Assembly: GCF_028583425.1 (NCBI RefSeq)
Contig: NC_072793.1
Location: 173,453,681-173,517,680 of the forward strand
Source: Eublepharis macularius
Taxonomy: Eukaryota > Chordata > Lepidosauria > Squamata > Eublepharidae
Length of the DNA stretch: 64,000 nt
Direction: 5' to 3'
Shown: one piece after another, positions 59,343-64,000 of the stretch
Layout of the letters: each line of letters starts with the position of its first letter
How positions within the stretch are numbered: the stretch's first letter is position 1
Translations under genes and position numbers: made by a program
Notes under the pieces: generated by a model
Database searches by the model: none
What the model saw: only the letters and a program-made list of their open reading frames with translations
Told to the model about the DNA's origin: nothing

Positions 59343-59506
59343 GTGAGGGGGCTTGGCCAGGTAGTGTGTCTGGGGCACGGAATACGACCCTGGGCGACCA
59401 CAGAATCCACATGGTTTGTCCTCACTTTTCTCACACCCACTTAGCTAGTTTCCTCACCCTTTTCTCATCACTCTCCCCTTTCTGGTATCCCCACGTTCTG
59501 TTTCAG

Positions 59507-59555
59507 GTGCAGGAGAAGATCGCACAGGAGCATCACCACAAAACATCTTTGCGGG
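59507..59555 (+). CDS. Gene E exon 2 (49 nt linker)
   Basis: VQEKIAQEHHHKTSLR plus one base, between ctgtttcag and gtaaga. Confidence 0.85.
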
Positions 59556-60282
59556 GTAAGATCGAAATGGGTGTTCTCCTTGAGGGTATGTGGGCTGCTT
59601 TCGTGCCCTTTTAGTTCTGTGTGGGAAAGATGCTGTGTTCTAGCTTTTCTGTTCAGAGGTTTCTGTTTTGGGAAGCGGACAGATTTAAAATCAACCCAAT
59701 ATGAAGAAAATTGATAGGGATTAACCATGATAATGTTGCAAGTTGGAATCTGCTAAGCGTACAGGAGAAAATATGATGTAAACATTTCCAGCCCACCTCC
59801 ATTCTGGCTCTGCAGAAAAGGAGATGAGAACAACACCTGCCTCCAAATTCAAATAATCATGATTAATGTCAAAAGTTGGAGAGCTAGTAAGTAGTTCTTT
59901 TCCTGTAGTCACCAAATTCTTATAAATCAAAAGCTTTTTCCTACTCATTTTACTACAAGGTAAGGAACATACGAAGTTGACAAACCTCGAAAGGCTGCTG
60001 GTGGAATGGGGCCATCACTGGTTGTTAAAACCCTGTTCTGTCCAACTGGAAATGAAGTGCTAGGGGCCCAAAAAAAAAAAAGGTCAAAAGGTGGCCTTGG
60101 GTTAACCTGTAAATATGTGTATTTGGCAATATGACTTCACTGAGCTCACCATACTCTATGAATATTCCATGACAGCTGTTTGTTTCCAGGGTTCAATGTA
60201 TTGTCGAAGGCTTTCATGGCCGGAGAACGATGGTTGTTGTGGGTTTTCCGGGCTGTATTGCCGTGGTCTTGGCATTGTAGTT

Positions 60283-60323
60283 CCTGACGTTTCTCCAGCA
60301 GCTGTGGCTGGCATCTTCAGAGG
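60283..60323 (-). ncRNA. Hammerhead ribozyme motif, minus strand
   Basis: Mirror copy of the motif at 60393-60433. The core CUGAAGA, GAAA, GUC and stem I CCU/AGG are kept; one end of stem II is mismatched (GCUGGA against GCCAGC). Confidence 0.55.
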
Positions 60324-60392
60324 TGTAGCACCAAAAGACAGATCTCTCAGTGTCACAGTGACACTGAGAGATCTCTGTCTTTTGGTGCTACA

Positions 60393-60433
60393 CCTCTGAA
60401 GATGCCAGCCACAGCTGCTGGCGAAACGTCAGG
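60393..60433 (+). ncRNA. Hammerhead ribozyme motif, plus strand
   Basis: In order: CCU (stem I), CUGAAGA (core), U, stem II GCCAGC/GCUGGC with loop CACAGCU, GAAA (core), a minimal stem III AC/GU with no loop, GUC (cleavage triplet), AGG (pairs with CCU). All core bases match CUGANGA...GAAA...NUH. The two-base stem III is the form known from Penelope-like elements, which act as dimers. Activity is untested. Confidence 0.6.
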
Positions 60434-60509
60434 AACTACAATGCCAAGACCACGGCAATACAGCCCGGAAAACCCACAACAACCATGTTTCCAGGGTTGT
60501 TGTTATTAT

Positions 60510-60806
60510 GGCCGTTTCCACATGCTGTTAAAGCGACGGGCTACTTACTGAATGCTGGCATTTTTTTTCACAGATTCCAGATGCCTCCAATTTCAAAGCA
60601 GAAGCAGGCAGTTTGCCTTCCATGTGTTCAGCATCCTTTACCCGGCACACGAAAGAGTGGGAGATCCCATTCTCACAAAAGACGCTGAACAAACGAAAGC
60701 GAAACTGCCTGTTCCCTATTTGAAATCGGAGGCGTCTGGAAGCTGTGAAAAAAACTGCCAGCATTCACTAAGTAGCCAGTCGCTTTAACAGCATGTGGAA
60801 ACGGCC
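60510..60806. mobile_element. Inverted-repeat MITE, 297 bp
   Basis: Ends ggccgtttccacatgctgtt and its reverse complement; arms of at least 100 bp with small differences (gcgacgggctactt against gcgactggctactt). No ORF, no clear target duplication. Absent from the same intron in genes A, B and D. Confidence 0.65.
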
Positions 60807-61631
60807 AACATTTTCATTTTAAATCTGTCTTTCTCACTGGGACTCAAGGCAGATTATAGCTATGATAAAAAAAAAACTTTCCAGTCAATCAGTAAGAACA
60901 TTAGAAGATATGATAATATTTGAACCTAAAGATTCCTCCTGGTTCAAAAGCTGCAGTTGGACTGGGGTTGTAGAACAGGGGAAGAACAGGGCCTTGAATC
61001 AACCTGTAAATACCTGTATTTGACATCACTGAGCTTATCATTCTCTTTGAATATTCCCTGACAGTTGTTGATTTCCATGGTTATTATATTTTCCTTTATA
61101 ATCTGACCTTCTCACCTGACCTTCTCAAGGCAGTCAGTCAGTAAGAGCATTACAAGATCTGAGAGCTGCAGTTGGACTGGGATTGTTGAGCAGGGGAAAA
61201 TTCCAGAACAGCCATTGCAAGTACAATACAGGTGATGTGTTGGTGGTGTCTCATCCTGTGACGCCTAGCTAGGATGACAAGAGGGTAACTGTTGGTACTT
61301 TGCCAATAGTAAGGGCTGACTTTTTCTGTTTGTGCCATTTTTGCCCACATGCAAAGAAATTCTGGGACGGGAGCTGCGGTGCTGTTGGGGGATTTAGGAC
61401 TGCCTGTTCCTGGCATTTCAGACAAACAGGCCATTTTTTTACATCTGATGAGTGTAGCAAGGTTGGGTTTGTCAAATGATTGGAAGCAAAAAATTATCGG
61501 AAACCAGGATGCAAAGGTAGTTGTGACCATGAACCAAGAGAAGGAGAATCTTTTTTCCCCACTCCAGGAACTGGAACACTAAAGACTTGTAAAGGACAGA
61601 ATGCATTCCCGTTATCTTTCAATCCTTCTAG

Positions 61632-61711
61632 GTGGTGCCTTGAAACCAGCTATACCTTCTTTGGCATCAGTTTGTGGCAGAGAGAAAGCCGATTTCATGC
61701 AGCAGGACTCG
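61632..61711 (+). CDS. Gene E exon 3 (80 nt)
   Basis: GALKPAIPSLASVCGREKAD then FMQQDS, between tccttctag and gtaagt. Confidence 0.85.
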
Positions 61712-61935
61712 GTAAGTGTGGAAATGAGGATCCTGACTCTGGGCGCCTCCCCCCCCCTCCCTTGGCCACAGGGAATCAATCAAAATCTCCCTCTTTTTCC
61801 CCCTCCCTCGGCTGCTTTCTGGGCTGCTCACTAGACAGAAAATGAAAAGATCTGATGGAGGGTTGAATCCTAAAAGCCAACATCTAATTATAGACCCCTT
61901 AGAAGTTTGCCCTTAGAAGTTCTTTCTCTTTTCAG

Positions 61936-62062
61936 GGCCTGGTGACCTTTGAGGAGGTGTCTGTGCACTTCACGGAGGAGGAGTGGGCCCTGCTGAATCC
62001 AGACCAAAGACGTCTTCACAAGGAAGTCATGGAGGAAAACTGTCAGAATGTGGCCTCTTTGG
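61936..62062 (+). CDS. Gene E exon 4: KRAB-A box
   Basis: 127 nt; [20 protein letters not shown] then [25 protein letters not shown] type. The next exon would start with AG to finish a Glu codon and lies past 64000. Confidence 0.92.
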
Positions 62063-64000
62063 GTAAGGTTGTGCTTTCTCTTGTTTCACAGGTGCCTAAG
62101 ACAGAAATCGCTCCTTTTCAAAAGGACCCTAGGAGGACTCTTCCAATAGAGATTCTGAGTAGGGGAGTGGAGCAGCTCCACATGCAGGCAAGGTGCAGAC
62201 CTCTTTTGATGTATCCAGATAGGACCTCCTTGGCTAACCTTCACCCACTGGAGAAGAGAGATTTTTTAAGAGTAAACAGCTGACAATATTTAGGAAACTT
62301 TTTCACATGTGAAAGAAAGGTTTGAACAGAGACTGAAATACAGAGTTATCGGTGCCTGATTTTGTGGGAAATTTTTATATATGATCCAGTTGTATTCAAT
62401 ATTTCTTTATGTATATGTCTCTCCAGAGAGTTGTTTGTAGCACCCTGTACGTTTCAACATTGATATAACTTGAAACACTAGAGAAATTAGCAGTATTAAA
62501 ATTTATACAAGCCATGTGCATAAGAACACCAGAAACTAGCAATTGAGTAGTCTCAAAAATATCTAGAGATCAGTCCTCAGGAGAGAAGATACCACAGAAC
62601 AGCTAAAAAGTTAAAATCTCTTAGTTAGAATCCTGGTTGAAAGGAAGTGTTTTGGCCTGGCGGTTGAAAGGTAGTAAGGGAGATTCCAGGCAAGTTTCAA
62701 GAGGGGAGGCATTCTACAAATGAGCCACCAGTGAAAATGCCCCTTCTCTGGTCATTGTCTACCCCCATATAGAAGGGCACTGTGAGAAGGAGACTCAGAA
62801 CTTAATAGTGCGGGAGGGAGACAGTATGGCAGATGGTAAACTCCAGCCTCGTTTATTTTTTAATTTTTTAAAAATAAATGTTATTTCTAAAAATAATGAA
62901 ATAATAAAGTATCATGTAAAATAGAAACAATATGACAAGAATAGTTGGAGATGTACACATGAATGTCTAAAATGTCTCAAAATAAGTCCATCTGTAGTTG
63001 TCTATATACCATATGTTCAAATATTGATAAAGTTGTAATATCCTCAGTACATTGTATTATGTATTCATGTGTGTCTCCAGTGCTGTAATAGAAGTCTTTT
63101 ACAGTAAGGGCAGCATTGGTTAAGCTCCAGGACATGGAGACAGGCAAATACTTTAAACATACATAAACATCCTCAAAAATGAATTAATATTTTAATACAA
63201 AATTAATGAGTGATAACATCCTCCTAGAAAGACCAGAAGTGGGCTCAACTCTTAAGCCTGTTGTTAAGAGATGCATCCTTAAGGAACAATGACAGCAATT
63301 AGACACTGTGCTTATTGGAAAGGTGCAATGTTGCCCGATATGCCCTAAACATAATTTTTTTTCCTAAGTAAATCACAGCCCAGTTCGTGACGAACTTTGC
63401 TTAGTATTTCGGTTTGTGTCCATCACTACAGGAAACCCAAGGTTGAGGCCTCAGGAGGCGTGACTGGGGAGTAGTTGGGCAAACTAGCCGTGGATGATGG
63501 GCAAGGGGAGGAGCCAGGAAGGGCTACAGCTGACACAGTGCAGCCAGCTGATAGATCTGAGAATAGAGCCATTCAAGGGGTCCAGGGCAGGATTGGAAGG
63601 AGGCCCGGGGGCACAATAAGGAAATCCTATATAAGTGAGTCCCTGTGATGGCTGAGGCTGGAGGCTGGGAGTCAGCTCTGGAGAGGCTGTTTTCCTCAGT
63701 CAGGAGAAGGGACAAGGTGGTGCAGGCCCCTTCCCTGGCTGGCTTAGGCCTGAGGACACCCACGAACGGCAACCAGCAAGATGGCAAAGGTCCATCTGGG
63801 GGCGCAGGTGAAGGAGCTTCACAAGCCTTTTTGGCATTGATTGATAGAATACAAACTTGATCAGGTCTCTTAGTATTGAATGCATTCAAACCAGCTGCCA
63901 TTTAGGTCCTTAAAATTAAGAACTACCACCCTTTCAAGCTGCTCCAGTTGGTCCACCTAGACAAGTAACATCTCTTCTGATTATTAGTGGAGCTTTGGAG
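62063..64000 (+). other. Gene E intron 4 (runs off the window)
   Basis: 62107-62178 matches gene A just before its Helitron insertion. 62800-63420 is AT-rich and unassigned. From 63430 it follows the block shared with B and D, including cctatataagtgagtccctg (from 63627). By spacing in gene B (19400 to 19909) the finger exon should start near 64.5 kb. Confidence 0.55.

Larger units (their letters stand above)
60194..60485. mobile_element. Head-to-head Penelope-like repeat pair
   Basis: A near-perfect inverted repeat with arms of about 145 bp around cagtgtcacagtgacactg (60348-60366), flanked by the 13-bp duplication tgtttccagggtt (60181-60193 and 60486-60498). Gene A (about 2990-3005) and gene B (about 17498-17512) have the unbroken ggtttccatggttgttg. 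The arms carry aacgtcaggaactacaatgc and ggcaatacagcccggaaaac, a terminal repeat common in squamates. Confidence 0.7.
59556..61631 (+). other. Gene E intron 2 with two inverted-repeat insertions
   Basis: Homologous to gene A 2322-3578 but longer by a Penelope-like pair (60194-60485), a MITE (60510-60806) and an internal duplication: 60995-61140 repeats cttgaatcaacctgtaaata sequence close to 42160-42310 of gene D. Confidence 0.6.

Overview
The window looks like a squamate reptile (lizard or snake) nuclear genome. It has vertebrate splice signals, SCAN, KRAB and C2H2 zinc-finger exons, BovB LINE tails, a 5S-rRNA-derived SINE, tRNA-derived SINEs, L1/L2/CR1 LINE fragments, Penelope-like fragments and Helitron-like repeats. 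I cannot name the species.

The backbone is a cluster of five SCAN-KRAB-zinc-finger genes, here called A to E. All have the same five-exon coding plan: a SCAN exon (330-414 nt), an exon of 46-49 nt, an exon of 80 nt, a KRAB-A exon of exactly 127 nt, and one large zinc-finger exon. I checked that all phases agree (codon boundary, +1, 0, +1). A (1713-10461, +) has 11 fingers and is cut short by a 2-bp deletion. B (16229-21152, +) has 11 good fingers plus a decayed one. C (35558-28996, -) has 7 fingers and is the most diverged. D (41101-46489, +) has 17 fingers. E (59010 onward, +) shows its first four coding exons; its finger exon should lie just past the right edge. Family knowledge says such proteins are nuclear DNA-binding regulators: SCAN dimerises, KRAB can recruit the TRIM28 silencing machinery, and the fingers read DNA. 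What each one binds is unknown.

Layout. 1-1712: intergenic module with a solo LTR inside a MITE, then gene A's promoter. 4155-8426 (gene A intron 4): Helitron-like minisatellite interrupted by an inverted-repeat Penelope-like fragment. 10.5-15.7 kb: repeat-filled spacer with two dated L1 insertions. 16-21 kb: gene B. 21-28.9 kb: BovB tail, a compact inverted Helitron, CR1, SINEs and an L1. 29-38 kb: gene C on the opposite strand, with a solo LTR touching its first splice donor. 38-40 kb: intergenic module shared with 1-0.6 kb and 55.0-55.6 kb. 41-46.5 kb: gene D. 47.7-52.1 kb: broken ZBED-type hAT transposon. 52.4-53.3 kb: L1. 53.9-54.5 kb: relic of a C-like finger exon. 55.6-58.8 kb: inverted-repeat element, MITE, L1 and a segment inverted relative to gene D's upstream region. 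59-64 kb: gene E, whose second intron carries a head-to-head pair of hammerhead-ribozyme motifs.

The cluster seems to have grown by copying a head-to-head module (minus gene, spacer, plus gene): C with D, the 54-kb relic with E, and gene A with a partner predicted just left of the window. Several mobile insertions are present in one copy only and have a clean empty site in a paralogue, so they postdate the duplications. I found no wholly new system; the strongest leads are the paired hammerhead motifs, the Helitron minisatellites, the homogenised SCAN exons and the LTR at gene C's splice donor.
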